DNA of 32,419 bases from Chloroflexota bacterium (GTDB lineage: Bacteria > Chloroflexota > Dehalococcoidia > GIF9 > UBA5629), in contig VGNX01000019.1 of assembly GCA_016865855.1 (NCBI GenBank), positions 1 through 32,419 on the forward strand, read 5' to 3'. Of this stretch, positions 1 through 7,781 are shown one piece after another. The notes under the pieces were generated by a model, which worked only from the letters and a program-made list of their open reading frames with translations, was not told where the DNA came from and did not search any database. Numbering within the stretch: position 1 is the first letter of the stretch; each line of letters starts with the position of its first letter. Made by a program: the position numbers and the translations under genes.

Positions 1-929
<929 letters not shown>

Positions 930-1262
930 AACCCCAATAACCAATGTAGCCGAGACCCTTTAGGGTCGCCCCAGAGCCGGGCTTTGGGTGAGGCTAAAGC
1001 CCTTAACAAAGCCTGTCAACTAGCAGCGTTCTTTTTATTCAGGCTTTTCCGAAAGCTACATGGGTGGTAAATATGGGCGACTTCGCTACCTCAAACATGT
1101 CTTAAACATGTAGCGGCGAGGCTTTAGCCTCGCAAAGTGAGGATTTATTAAACATGTAGCCACGAGGCTTTAGCCTCGTGCGCCCGACCTTAAAAGGTCG
1201 GGGCTACATGTGTTCATAAAATTCAAAACGAACGAATGAAAAATAACAAAATTCATTAGTTA

Positions 1263-1296
1263 TCTAAAGAAAAGCCTGAACAGATGGTACACTATC
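1263..1296 (+). repeat. 34-bp sequence shared with 24878-24911 (inverted)
   Basis: The reverse complement of this stretch matches 24878-24911 at 31 of 34 positions by hand count. Its core is AAAGCCTGAACAG followed by TGGTACACTATC. In both places it lies directly upstream of a gene and points the same way relative to that gene: here it precedes the -35 box of the HTH/PIN unit, and at the other site it precedes the HAD gene. It may be a fragment of an insertion-sequence end or a shared upstream element; the sequence cannot tell which. Confidence 0.7.
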
Positions 1297-1332
1297 TGTC
1301 AACTTGACAGATTTATACGATTCGCATATAAT
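1296..1332 (+). promoter_or_regulatory. Strong sigma70-type promoter with overlapping palindromic operator for the HTH/PIN unit
   Basis: The -35 box TTGACA (1304-1309) and -10 box TATAAT (1327-1332) are both consensus and are separated by 17 bases. The -35 box lies inside a perfect 15-base palindrome, CTGTCAACTTGACAG (1296-1310). A palindrome over the -35 box is the expected place for autorepression by the antitoxin encoded just downstream; that role is inference. Transcription would begin near 1339, so the leader would include the hairpin at 1363-1380 ahead of the ribosome binding site. Confidence 0.75.
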
Positions 1333-1395
1333 GTTGATGTAGACTACTACAACTATGTTGTTGCGACCCTTTAGGGTCGCCTTTTGGAGGTAAAG

Positions 1396-1710
1396 ATGGC
1401 TGTAAGAACCGAAGATAAGCTTATTAGTGTCAGAGAGGCAGCTATAGAATATGGGCGAAATGTGGAGACCGTTCGACGCTGGATTTGGTCGGGCAAGTTG
1501 CCTGCCCAAAAACTTGGCAACCAGCTATTCATAAAAAGAAGTGACCTTCAAGCCTTCTGTCAAAAACACGGGGAAACCAAGCAGAAAACAGTCAGCTTAC
1601 TGGAATTTCTGGAAAAAGCCAGAACATTGCGTGAGCAAATCAGAAGCCGGACAGGAAGAACCTTTGATGTTACTGAACTTATAGAAGAATCGCGCAAGGA
1701 TTTACTCTAA
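1396..1710 (+). CDS. Helix-turn-helix (excisionase/MerR-like) protein, probable antitoxin of the PIN unit
   Basis: This protein of 104 residues has an excisionase-type helix-turn-helix domain at about residues 9-57 (SVREAAIEYGRNVETVRRWI, then the wing segment GKLPAQKLGNQLFIKRSDL). A helical C-terminal part follows, ending in ELIEESRKDLL, and could bind the toxin. The ATG at 1396 is preferred over the TTG at 1384 because GGAGGT lies 4 bases before it. The stop codon directly abuts the GTG start of the PIN gene, so the two are a coupled pair. The likely role is to neutralise the PIN RNase and repress the promoter at 1296-1332. A lone transcription factor is less likely given the pairing. Confidence 0.8.
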   Translation: MAVRTEDKLISVREAAIEYGRNVETVRRWIWSGKLPAQKLGNQLFIKRSDLQAFCQKHGETKQKTVSLLEFLEKARTLREQIRSRTGRTFDVTELIEESRKDLL

Positions 1711-2148
1711 GTGAACGGCAGGGTATGTATTGATGCTAGCCTCGCTTTATCGTGGCTATTGCCCAGAGAGCGAAACGAGGCGACTGATACACTTATATTA
1801 CAATGGCATGCCCAGGGAATAAAACTTATCACTGCTCCATTATTTCACGCCGAGGTGACATCAGTTCTTAGAGAGCAAGTCTACCACAAGAAACTCCTGC
1901 CACAAGAAGGAGAGCAGGCCTTTGTCACTTTCTTGCAGCTGGCAGTAGAAACTATAAACGAACAGGCGGTTTACACACTCGCCTGGGAACTGGCTAAAAA
2001 ATTCAACCTCCCTAGAGCCTACGATATGCAATACTTGGCCGTCGCTGAACTAAAAGACTGCGAATTCTGGACCAACGACCGTAGGCTCGTTAACTCGCTC
2101 CAGGACAAAGTCCCCAGACTAAAATTAGCAGGTGATTACCGCCCTTGA
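1711..2148 (+). CDS. PIN-domain ribonuclease toxin (VapC-like)
   Basis: PIN-domain toxins are metal-dependent RNases that cut specific RNAs and stop growth unless bound by their antitoxin. The protein has 145 residues, a normal VapC size. The acidic residues of the family are visible: D8 in CIDASLALSWLLP, E48 in FHAEVTSVL, D105 in RAYDMQYLAVAE and D123 in FWTNDRRL. The start is GTG at 1711, immediately after the stop of the upstream HTH gene, which implies translational coupling. All catalytic residues are present, so the toxin looks intact. The downstream gap leads into a secA-tail fragment at 2183. Confidence 0.88.
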   Translation: MNGRVCIDASLALSWLLPRERNEATDTLILQWHAQGIKLITAPLFHAEVTSVLREQVYHKKLLPQEGEQAFVTFLQLAVETINEQAVYTLAWELAKKFNLPRAYDMQYLAVAELKDCEFWTNDRRLVNSLQDKVPRLKLAGDYRP

Positions 2149-2182
2149 AACAGAAATCTTGATAAAAGGTTTATAATATACT

Positions 2183-2230
2183 TGCCCCTGCGGCTCAGGC
2201 AAGAAATACAAGCACTGTTGTGGGAGGTGA
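2183..2230 (+). repeat. secA 3'-end fragment, copy 2 (intact SEC-C codons and stop)
   Basis: Read from 2183, the codons give CPCGSGKKYKHCCGR and a stop, identical at protein level to the secA tail at 882-929. At DNA level 40 of 48 bases match; all six sense-codon differences are synonymous and the stop is TGA instead of TAG. Similarity begins at the first Cys codon and is lost upstream, where an in-frame TAA lies at 2174-2176, so no gene uses this segment. The GRY-rich end GGGAGGTGA doubles as the Shine-Dalgarno sequence of the following hicB. Confidence 0.93.
2223..2228 (+). promoter_or_regulatory. Ribosome binding site of hicB built from the secA-tail codons
   Basis: GGAGGT sits 8 bases before the ATG at 2237. 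It overlaps the last Gly, Arg and stop codons of the secA-tail fragment. The relic therefore seems to have been reused as the translation signal of the inserted gene. Confidence 0.75.
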
Positions 2231-2236
2231 AAAGAA

Positions 2237-2461
2237 ATGAGAAGTTATCGTTTCACAGTAGTCGTGGAAAAGGATGAAGAGGGTTATTTCGCCTACTGCC
2301 CGGAACTCCAAGGCTGTTATACGCAAGGCAATACCTTTGAGGAGGTCATGACAAATATAAGAGATGCTATTAAGCTCCATATAGAAGACCGCCTAGCCAG
2401 CAATGAGCCTATCACCACATCAGAGATTGTTAGTCTTTCTAGTTTAGAGGTAACGGTTTGA
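2237..2461 (+). CDS. hicB: HicB-family antitoxin
   Basis: HicB proteins bind and block the RNase HicA. The 74 residues show the family's partly degraded RNase H-like fold: MRSYRFTVVVEKDEEGYFAY, then CPELQGCYTQGNTFEEVMTN, then a helix IRDAIKLHIEDRL. The protein is short and has no clear separate DNA-binding domain after residue 60, as in the compact HicB forms. The ATG at 2237 is supported by GGAGGT 8 bases upstream. The stop overlaps the TTG start of hicA, which is typical coupling in this pair. The order is hicB first, the less common but known arrangement. Confidence 0.9.
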   Translation: MRSYRFTVVVEKDEEGYFAYCPELQGCYTQGNTFEEVMTNIRDAIKLHIEDRLASNEPITTSEIVSLSSLEVTV

Positions 2462-2685
2462 GCCAGAAGCTGCCAAGAGTCACCAGCACTAAGGTTACAA
2501 AAGCTTTAGAAAAGCTAGGTTTCAGCCTTTCAAGACAAAGTGGGAGCCACAAGATTTATAAGAATGCCCAAGGCAAGAGGATTACTGTTCCATCTCACAA
2601 AGGCAAAGTTCTTCATCCTAAAGTTTTGAAAAGTATACTCAAGGACACAGATGTCAGCTTGGAAGAATTTCTTAAACTCTTATAG
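2458..2685 (+). CDS. hicA: HicA-family mRNA interferase toxin
   Basis: HicA is a small dsRBD-like RNase that cleaves mRNA. The protein has 75 residues, with KVTKALEKLGFSLSRQSGSH in the first half; H31 in GSHKIY is the expected catalytic histidine. RITVPSHKGKVLHPKVLKSI and a final helix follow, all as in the family. Translation starts at TTG 2458, overlapping the hicB stop; GAGG lies 7 bases upstream and there is no better start in the segment. The gene looks intact. Downstream lies a third secA-tail fragment. Confidence 0.9.
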   Translation: MSQKLPRVTSTKVTKALEKLGFSLSRQSGSHKIYKNAQGKRITVPSHKGKVLHPKVLKSILKDTDVSLEEFLKLL

Positions 2686-2704
2686 AATGATTAATGAGTT
2701 GAGA

Positions 2705-2747
2705 CCTATGACTCAGGCAAAAATATAAGCACTGCTGTGGAAGATAA
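2705..2747 (+). repeat. secA 3'-end fragment, copy 3 (1-bp deletion)
   Basis: CTCAGGCAAAAATATAAGC and the following ACTGCTGTGGAAGATAA line up with the secA tail. In frame it would give SGK, then a one-base deletion, then YKHCCGR and TAA (2745-2747). The first Cys-Pro-Cys codons are degraded (CCTATGA in place of CCTGCGG). It sits between hicA and the next toxin-antitoxin pair, 20 bases before that pair's start codon. Confidence 0.85.
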
Positions 2748-2767
2748 ACGGAACGGAAGGAGGAAAC

Positions 2768-2989
2768 ATGAGCCAAATCAAAGAACCAGCAGAGGTTGAA
2801 ATTAAGGTAGGTCTTTCTATTAAAGACGTGATTACTGCCCTACGAGGGTTAAATGACGAGGACAGAGAGTTCTTTATTGAAAACCTCCTAGCTGCGACCA
2901 GTCCTGAATATCTAGAAAGCATTAGACAGGCAAGAAAGGACTACAAAGAAGGAAAAACCGTCCCCTTTAAAGAAGCGCTCAAGGGATAG
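2768..2989 (+). CDS. Probable antitoxin partner of the RelE-like toxin
   Basis: This 73-residue protein is not recognised as a named family. It is charged and mostly helical by eye: SIKDVITALRGLNDEDREFF, then ENLLAATSPEYLESIRQARK, then DYKEGKTVPFKEALKG. The C-terminal segment with a short GKTVPFKEAL-type tail resembles small antitoxins that wrap round RelE toxins. AAGGAGG lies shortly before the ATG at 2768. The gene stops 11 bases before the RelE-like gene. Position and size make an antitoxin the best guess; the fold is not certain. Confidence 0.7.
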   Translation: MSQIKEPAEVEIKVGLSIKDVITALRGLNDEDREFFIENLLAATSPEYLESIRQARKDYKEGKTVPFKEALKG

Positions 2990-3000
2990 GTCGAGCCTGG

Positions 3001-3255
3001 ATGAAATACAAAATCGTCTTCACCAGAAGGGCGGCAAAAGATATCTCTAACTTGGACCCAGAGGTTAAAGATAGAATTAAGGAGGCTTTGATAAAATACA
3101 GCGAAGACCCTTTAAGCTACGCAAGGAAAATGGTTGACCCTAGTTTAGGAACTTACCGATTCAGAATTGGAGATTACAGAATCATTTTCGACATCGCAGG
3201 CGAAGAAATCGTAATATTGCGTGTCGGGCACCGGGGGGAAATTTATCGGAGATAA
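3001..3255 (+). CDS. RelE/ParE-superfamily toxin
   Basis: RelE-type toxins cut mRNA in the ribosomal A site; ParE relatives poison gyrase. The protein has 84 residues with the typical order: an N-terminal strand MKYKIVFTRRAAKDI, a helical hairpin, then GTYRFRIGDYRIIFDI (residues 50-65), and the C-terminal strand ILRVGHRGEIYRR. R53, R60, H77, R78 and Y82 are where RelE-like RNases keep active basic and aromatic residues, so an RNase of the RelE side is favoured. The ATG at 3001 follows directly on the antitoxin gene. It looks complete. Confidence 0.88.
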   Translation: MKYKIVFTRRAAKDISNLDPEVKDRIKEALIKYSEDPLSYARKMVDPSLGTYRFRIGDYRIIFDIAGEEIVILRVGHRGEIYRR

Positions 3256-3272
3256 TGATGAAGCAGCAAAGC

Positions 3273-3318
3273 CACCCCTGCGGCTCCGGCAAAAAACAAA
3301 CACTGCTGCGGAAGATAA
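3273..3318 (+). repeat. secA 3'-end fragment, copy 4 (2-bp deletion)
   Basis: CCCCTGCGGCTCCGGCAAAA and the following ACACTGCTGCGGAAGATAA match the secA tail. In frame it reads HPCGSGKK, loses two bases where Tyr is encoded, then gives KHCCGR and TAA (3316-3318). Similarity may extend a few bases further upstream (GCAAAGC against AACGAGC). It lies 16 bases before the start of the nuclease-like gene. Confidence 0.9.
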
Positions 3319-3334
3319 GAGAAGGAGGTGAGCT

Positions 3335-4357
3335 TTGGAACGCGAATTTCACTTACTAATTTCACCAAAATTCTTTTCTAAGAGTCTCGAGTACGGTCTC
3401 TTCGGAGTGAGTGAGAGAAATTTGAACCAGCTTGCCAATGTCAGAAAAGGTGATATCGCCTTCTACTATACGGCACATAGGGTTGGGCCAAGGACAGAGG
3501 GGATAATATACGGTCCATTTGAAGTTATAAGTGGGGTATTCTTCAATGACCAACTCGTTTGGTCACCAGACCCCAAATATCGCAATAGGGATAAATATCC
3601 TTTCCGCATCAAAATTAAATATCTGGAAGAACATGTTTGCCTAAATCATGTACCCGTCCAAGCCTTTTGGGATCTCAGAGAAGAAGGAAAGATCAAGTCG
3701 ATTATCGACAGTTCAGCTTTAATAGACAAGGCAGTATGTACCTTACTACACCAGGAAGGTATCCTCTTAATGCAAACCTTGCTACAGGCAAACCAGATCC
3801 CAGGAATAGACAGGTCTCCCTATAAGGGACATGCTTTTCAGCAAAAGGAAATTGACATTTTTAAGGCCAAAGGCAAAGAAATTCAAGAATTGAACATGGA
3901 AGCATATTTGGAGGCATACCTCCTTATGAATCCTCAAAAACTTCACCAACTTGCAGGCTTCAACGACTTCTCTGGCGAAAAATACCAAGTTGATATTTTA
4001 AATCAAGTAAGTACCTTCATAGCTGGAGGAGCGATTGACATTGTCTGCCTATATAAAAAACGGGTGCTCGATATATGGCTGACCCTCAGTGCCGCAGTAT
4101 TTGAACTTAAAAAGGGAGTAATTGATCCCTACTTTGTTGACCAACTTACAAGATATATTGAATGGACTGCCCGACTAATACCAGGTGCCAAGCATGAGAT
4201 GATTAAGGGAATCATTATTGGCCGGGATTTTGGAAAGCAAATACATGCCAGAAATGCTGTCATCGAAAGAATCGCAGACCTCGATAAGATATATTCTTTA
4301 AGTTGTTATATATATCATCTCCGTGACAAAGAAATTATCTTCGAAAGGCTAAAATAA
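3335..4357 (+). CDS. EVE-like (PUA-fold) domain fused to a PD-(D/E)XK nuclease-like domain; candidate modification-dependent nuclease
   Basis: The 340-residue protein appears to have two parts. Residues 1-100 resemble EVE/YTH-like PUA domains (FGVSERNLNQLANVRKGDIA, YYTAHRVGPRTEGIIYGPF, then a Trp-Ser-Pro segment), which in known cases read modified bases. Residues 185-300 look like a NucS/DUF91-type nuclease core: a helix with E189/E193, D235 in GGAIDIVCLY, E257 and K259 in FELKKG, and QLTRYIEW at 270-277. Starts with TTG at 3335, supported by GGAGGT 5 bases upstream. The small gene at 4373 follows after 15 bases. A type IV-like defence role is inference; both domain calls rest on motif reading only. 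Confidence 0.65.
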   Translation: MEREFHLLISPKFFSKSLEYGLFGVSERNLNQLANVRKGDIAFYYTAHRVGPRTEGIIYGPFEVISGVFFNDQLVWSPDPKYRNRDKYPFRIKIKYLEEHVCLNHVPVQAFWDLREEGKIKSIIDSSALIDKAVCTLLHQEGILLMQTLLQANQIPGIDRSPYKGHAFQQKEIDIFKAKGKEIQELNMEAYLEAYLLMNPQKLHQLAGFNDFSGEKYQVDILNQVSTFIAGGAIDIVCLYKKRVLDIWLTLSAAVFELKKGVIDPYFVDQLTRYIEWTARLIPGAKHEMIKGIIIGRDFGKQIHARNAVIERIADLDKIYSLSCYIYHLRDKEIIFERLK

Positions 4358-4372
4358 TACAGGAGTCAAAAC

Positions 4373-4606
4373 ATGCTTGACCGAGATGTTGTTGAAGAAT
4401 TCCTCGACTGTAAATTTGAGGACATTGAACTGGAAATCCCTGAAGATGTAGACAAGCAAGCTCTTGTCGAAGCTTTTTGCCAATATACTGAGGATGACAC
4501 TTACGAGTGGCTAAAGGACAACTTCAAGTCCTTCTTCGACCACGGCAACCCCGACTGGGAGCGGATAAGAGAGAAGATTAAAGCCTTACCAGTTGAGCAC
4601 AATTAA
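4373..4606 (+). CDS. Small acidic protein of unknown function, partner of the nuclease-like gene
   Basis: This 77-residue protein was not recognised. It is strongly acidic in its first two thirds (VVEEFLDCKFEDIELEIPED, then DVDKQALVEAFCQYTEDDTY) and ends in a mixed helix with WERIREKIKALP. No signal peptide or membrane segment is present. AGGAG lies shortly before the ATG at 4373 and only 15 bases separate it from the upstream nuclease-like gene, so the two are probably co-transcribed. An inhibitor or immunity-like partner would fit the size and charge, but nothing in the sequence proves it. Confidence 0.6.
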   Translation: MLDRDVVEEFLDCKFEDIELEIPEDVDKQALVEAFCQYTEDDTYEWLKDNFKSFFDHGNPDWERIREKIKALPVEHN

Positions 4607-4647
4607 CGCTCAATTGAACACAAATTATATTCAACAACAGTAATCCA

Positions 4648-6366
4648 ATGAAAAACACCGCTATTGCCAAGGTTTTCCAGGACATGGCTGATTTGCTGGA
4701 GCTTAAGGGGGAGAACCCGTTTAAAACCCGGGCGTACCAGCGGGCAGCCCGGACTATCGAGCACCTGCCTAAAGAAATTGAAATCATGCTCGAAGAAGAT
4801 GAGGACTTGCAAAGCATCCCCGGCGTCGGCGAGGCAATAGCTAAGAAAACCATCGAGCTGGTAAATACCGGCAAGCTACGTGTCTACGAAGAGCTTAAGA
4901 CTGAGTTCCCTGAAGGCATAACTACTTTACTCGAAATCCCCGGCATTGGCCCTAAGACGGCAAAGAGGCTCTCCACCGAGCTGGGGATTAAGTCCGTGGA
5001 TGACCTGGAGCAGGCTATCACAGACGGTCGGGTTGCCGGGCTGTTCCGCCTCGGCGACAAGACAGCTGATAATATCCTCCAACAAATCCAAGCCCTGCGC
5101 CGCAAAGACCAGCGCATCCCCATAGGTGAAGCCCTACCTGTGGTGGAGGAAATTCTGAACGCTCTGCGCCACCTATCCGGCGTGAAGAACCTGACTCCAG
5201 CCGGCAGCCTGCGCCGCTTCAGGGAGACACTTGGCGATATCGACCTCATGGGCACCGCCGATAATCCAGAGGAGGTCATCGATGCCTTCGTTAGCCTAGC
5301 CCAGGTAAGGGAGGTGCTGGCCAAAGGCCCGACTAAAGCCAGCGTTATTCTCCCCGGCGGGCTTCAAGCCGATTTGAGAATGGTGGAGCACGACTCCTTC
5401 GGCTCCCTACTTCAGTATTTTACCGGCAGCAAGCAACACAACATAGCCCTGAGGACCAGGGAACAGAAAAGGGGACTCAAGCTGAGCGAATACGGCATAA
5501 CTGACACCAAGACCAACAAGCTGGAGAAATTTGCCACCGAGGAAAAATTCTACCGCCGACTGGGCCTCCAATACATCCCACCGGAACTGAGGGAAGACCA
5601 GGGCGAAATAGAACTGGCGGAGAAAGGCGCCATCCCCAAGCTTATAGCACTCTCAGATATAAAAGGAGACATTCACGTTCACACCAACTGGAGCGACGGC
5701 CATGATTCCATCGAAGCTATGGCTCGGGCAGCTAAAGCCATCGGTTACCAGTATCTGGCAATCACCGACCATTCAGCTGGACGAGGTATCGCCCACGGAT
5801 TAAACGAGGAGCGGCTGCGGCAGCAGATTGACGAAATCAAGCGGCTAAATCAACAACTTGAAGGAATCCGCCTCCTTACCGGCATAGAAGTGGACATTCG
5901 AGCCAATGGCAGCATAGACCTGCCTGAGGGACTTTTAGCCGACCTGGACATCGTGATTGCTGCCATCCACTCAGCTATGACTCAGAGCGAGGAGCAGATA
6001 ACAAAGCGCATTCTGGGAGCTATTGAAAACCCGCACATTGACGTCATCGCTCATCCCACCTGCCGTCTTTTGGGCGAGCGAGAGCCAGTAGCCATAGACA
6101 TGGAAGCCGTCTTCCGAGCCGCAGCCAAATACGATAAAGCCCTGGAAATAAACGCTATGCCCAGCCGACTTGACCTAAAAGATATCCATGCCTACCGGGC
6201 GCGGGAATTGGGGGTAAAGCTAATCATGGGCACCGACGCCCACAGTACTGCCCAGCTAGGCTTTATGCGCTTCGGCATTGGTGTGGCTCGGCGCGGCTGG
6301 TGCCAGCCCGAGCACATTCTAAATACCAAACCTGTGGAAGAAATACTGGCATTTCTTAAAAGATAA
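4648..6366 (+). CDS. polX: Family X DNA polymerase with PHP exonuclease domain (PolX)
   Basis: PolX fills short gaps in base-excision repair and trims 3' ends. The 572 residues match the usual bacterial length. Helix-hairpin-helix motifs lie at about 54-65 (LQSIPGVGEAIA) and 94-105 (LLEIPGIGPKTA). The polymerase centre is GDIDLMG with D197 and D199, plus D242 in ADLRMV. The PHP metal site is complete: H343 and H345 (DIHVHTNWSDG), H375 (TDHSAG), E414 (TGIEVDI), H441, H469 and D530/H532 (GTDAH). The ATG at 4648 has no strong Shine-Dalgarno sequence, but alignment with the family begins there. It lies just right of the secA-tail island and may mark its ancestral boundary. Confidence 0.96.
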   Translation: MKNTAIAKVFQDMADLLELKGENPFKTRAYQRAARTIEHLPKEIEIMLEEDEDLQSIPGVGEAIAKKTIELVNTGKLRVYEELKTEFPEGITTLLEIPGIGPKTAKRLSTELGIKSVDDLEQAITDGRVAGLFRLGDKTADNILQQIQALRRKDQRIPIGEALPVVEEILNALRHLSGVKNLTPAGSLRRFRETLGDIDLMGTADNPEEVIDAFVSLAQVREVLAKGPTKASVILPGGLQADLRMVEHDSFGSLLQYFTGSKQHNIALRTREQKRGLKLSEYGITDTKTNKLEKFATEEKFYRRLGLQYIPPELREDQGEIELAEKGAIPKLIALSDIKGDIHVHTNWSDGHDSIEAMARAAKAIGYQYLAITDHSAGRGIAHGLNEERLRQQIDEIKRLNQQLEGIRLLTGIEVDIRANGSIDLPEGLLADLDIVIAAIHSAMTQSEEQITKRILGAIENPHIDVIAHPTCRLLGEREPVAIDMEAVFRAAAKYDKALEINAMPSRLDLKDIHAYRARELGVKLIMGTDAHSTAQLGFMRFGIGVARRGWCQPEHILNTKPVEEILAFLKR

Positions 6367-6406
6367 TATATAGTGTGACCCTTCAAGGTCGCCTTCCTAT
6401 AGCGAG

Positions 6407-6460
6407 TGTAGCCTCGACCCTTTAGGGTCGAGTTCACGAGGCTGAAGCCTCGTGGCTACA
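6407..6460. repeat. Composite palindromic repeat downstream of polX
   Basis: The unit is framed by TGTAGCC and its inverse GGCTACA. Inside are two hairpins: CTCGACCCTTTAGGGTCGAG (6413-6432) and CACGAGGCTGAAGCCTCGTG (6435-6454). A weaker hairpin, GACCCTTCAAGGTC, precedes it. The hairpins could end polX transcription, although no T-run follows. Confidence 0.85.
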
Positions 6461-6488
6461 TTACTGAACATTAAGATGGTTTTTAAAA

Positions 6489-7190
6489 ATGCCACCAAAA
6501 GAGCCCAAAGATATCTCAAACACACAGGCTGGAGGCGATGCCAAGGCAATCGAGCATCTCAAACAAGCTGTAGCTGACGGCAAGCACTGGTATATAGCCT
6601 TGCTCGAGGCTATCAAGTTGTGGAAGAGCCATGAGGAGGATTATCACGGTCGTCACTACCGGTACTTGATTGATGGTGAGGCCTTTGATTGGCTATTACT
6701 GGCAGAGCGTCTAAGCGACGAAATAAGCGAGTCCATTCCAGAAAAAGAAAGAATCGACCTCCTTTTCTTCGACCTGCCGCCATTGGAGCTGACCAGAGAG
6801 AAATTTAAGAAACTAATCGGCCCGGCTAAATATCGAGCTTATCTCAATTATCTCTACGGCATCCTCGTCGAGGAAAACCTGATTTCGGCTGTGGTTGACG
6901 AGATTCGAAAAGAAAGATGGGCATCAGGCTTAAATAAGCATGAGGATATCCTCGATAAAGCATACCGCCGAATTTATGGTGACAATCAGCAATCGTTGCT
7001 CGATAGCTTCAGAAAAGAAAAACGATACCCAAAACGCAAATCTATAACTTTGAGTGAACTTAAGGAATTCACCTACTGGCTATTCAAATACCGATTAAAG
7101 AAGTGTGATAAGTCCCGCGTGGCCAGCGATACCAAAAAAGCCCTGATAAAAATGCAACGCAACCTGGCAGCCAAGAAACCACCCCTTTAA
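6489..7190 (+). CDS. Hypothetical protein, function unknown
   Basis: The product has 233 residues and is soluble, with no signal or membrane segment. I do not recognise a family. It appears mainly helical and basic towards the C-terminus (KEFTYWLFKYRLKKCDKSRV, then KKALIKMQRNLAAKKPPL). A conserved-looking centre reads HYRYLIDGEAFDWLLLAERL. Codon use is like that of its neighbours, which supports real coding. The ATG at 6489 has no clear Shine-Dalgarno sequence. The gene stands alone between two repeat clusters, so context gives no hint of its role. Confidence 0.75.
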   Translation: MPPKEPKDISNTQAGGDAKAIEHLKQAVADGKHWYIALLEAIKLWKSHEEDYHGRHYRYLIDGEAFDWLLLAERLSDEISESIPEKERIDLLFFDLPPLELTREKFKKLIGPAKYRAYLNYLYGILVEENLISAVVDEIRKERWASGLNKHEDILDKAYRRIYGDNQQSLLDSFRKEKRYPKRKSITLSELKEFTYWLFKYRLKKCDKSRVASDTKKALIKMQRNLAAKKPPL

Positions 7191-7195
7191 ACATC

Positions 7196-7350
7196 CCAAG
7201 TAAATACCCACCTCCAAATCCCAAATTACAAGCACCAAATATCAAATAATATCAAAATTCCAAAAGCCAAATTAAAAACTATTGCAAAATGTAGGGACAG
7301 GGCTTTAGCCCTGTCCGAGACAATAGACAGACCTAAAGGTCTGCCCCTAC
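7196..7350. repeat. Repeat cluster between convergent genes
   Basis: The left part (7196-7280) is a low-complexity AAATCCCAAAT/CAAAT-type tract. The right part (7290-7350) is a composite palindrome: GGACAGGGCTTTAGCCCTGTCC (7295-7316) and CAGACCTAAAGGTCTG (7328-7343), framed by TGTAGGG and CCCCTAC. As it lies between two convergent genes it may work as a two-way terminator, but that is inference. Confidence 0.8.
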
Positions 7351-7380
7351 TGTTGAGCGTAGTTGTGGCATATATAAGCT

Positions 7381-7746
7381 TCAAATCCATTCTACATCAG
7401 TTTTTGTTAATTCGCCTCCAGCATCACCAGTATTTAGAGTGCCGGCTGGCTCAATAAGCAATATTTTACATTCTTCTTTAGCATAGGGTTTATGCTCAAT
7501 TCCCTTTGGAATAACAACCATATCACCTGTTTTTAAATGTAAGGATTTATCTCTTAGATCAATCTGAAAATTACCATCAAATACCATAAACACCTCATCT
7601 GTTTCAGGGTGGCTGTGCCAGATAAAATCGCCAAAGGAGCGGACTAATTTAAAGTGATAATCATTCATTTGAGCAATAATCTTAGGTGAAAACCGTTCAC
7701 TGAATTTAGAAAATTTCTCTTCAAAATTTATTACTTTAATTTCCAT
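7381..7746 (-). CDS. Small single-domain cupin protein
   Basis: The 121-residue protein has the two cupin motifs. Motif 1 has H44, H46 and E51 (WHSHPETDEVFMVFDG) and motif 2 has H85 (PKGIEHKPYA), so a metal site of three His and one Glu is likely. The substrate cannot be told; similar proteins include sugar-phosphate isomerases, dioxygenases and binding proteins. The gene is clearly richer in A and T than the genes on either side, which suggests recent transfer. AGGGAG precedes the ATG at 7746. A promoter is visible at 7782-7810, so it is probably a single-gene unit. Confidence 0.85.
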   Translation of the reverse strand: MEIKVINFEEKFSKFSERFSPKIIAQMNDYHFKLVRSFGDFIWHSHPETDEVFMVFDGNFQIDLRDKSLHLKTGDMVVIPKGIEHKPYAKEECKILLIEPAGTLNTGDAGGELTKTDVEWI

Positions 7747-7781
7747 TGTTTAACTCCCTATAAATAATAACCTTACAAAAA

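Larger units (their letters stand above)
930..1395. repeat. Gene-free stretch after secA, filled with palindromic repeats
   Basis: No convincing gene lies in these 466 bases. They hold several hairpin modules with TTTA-type loops: GACCCTTTAGGGTC at 954-967, GCGAGGCTTTAGCCTCGC at 1116-1133, CACGAGGCTTTAGCCTCGTG at 1161-1180 and GCGACCCTTTAGGGTCGC at 1363-1380. Bases 1152-1211 form a composite unit bounded by ACATGTAGCC and its exact inverse GGCTACATGT. At 1041-1060 there is a decayed match to the end of the MITE described at 10649. The right part carries the promoter of the following toxin-antitoxin unit. The minus-strand frame at 1264-1509 is judged a shadow. Confidence 0.85.

Noticed and set aside
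945-1211. Possible CRISPR array
   Set aside because: The repeats are palindromes with varied stems and uneven spacing, without unique spacers of even length and without cas genes.
1264-1509. Minus-strand open frame of 81 codons
   Set aside because: It overlaps the promoter and the HTH gene on the other strand, has no family features, and its sequence is explained by repeats and the opposite coding frame.
2174-2236. Copy 2 of the secA tail as a separate small SEC-C gene
   Set aside because: An in-frame stop at 2174-2176 lies just before it and there is no start codon, so it is a non-coding fragment.
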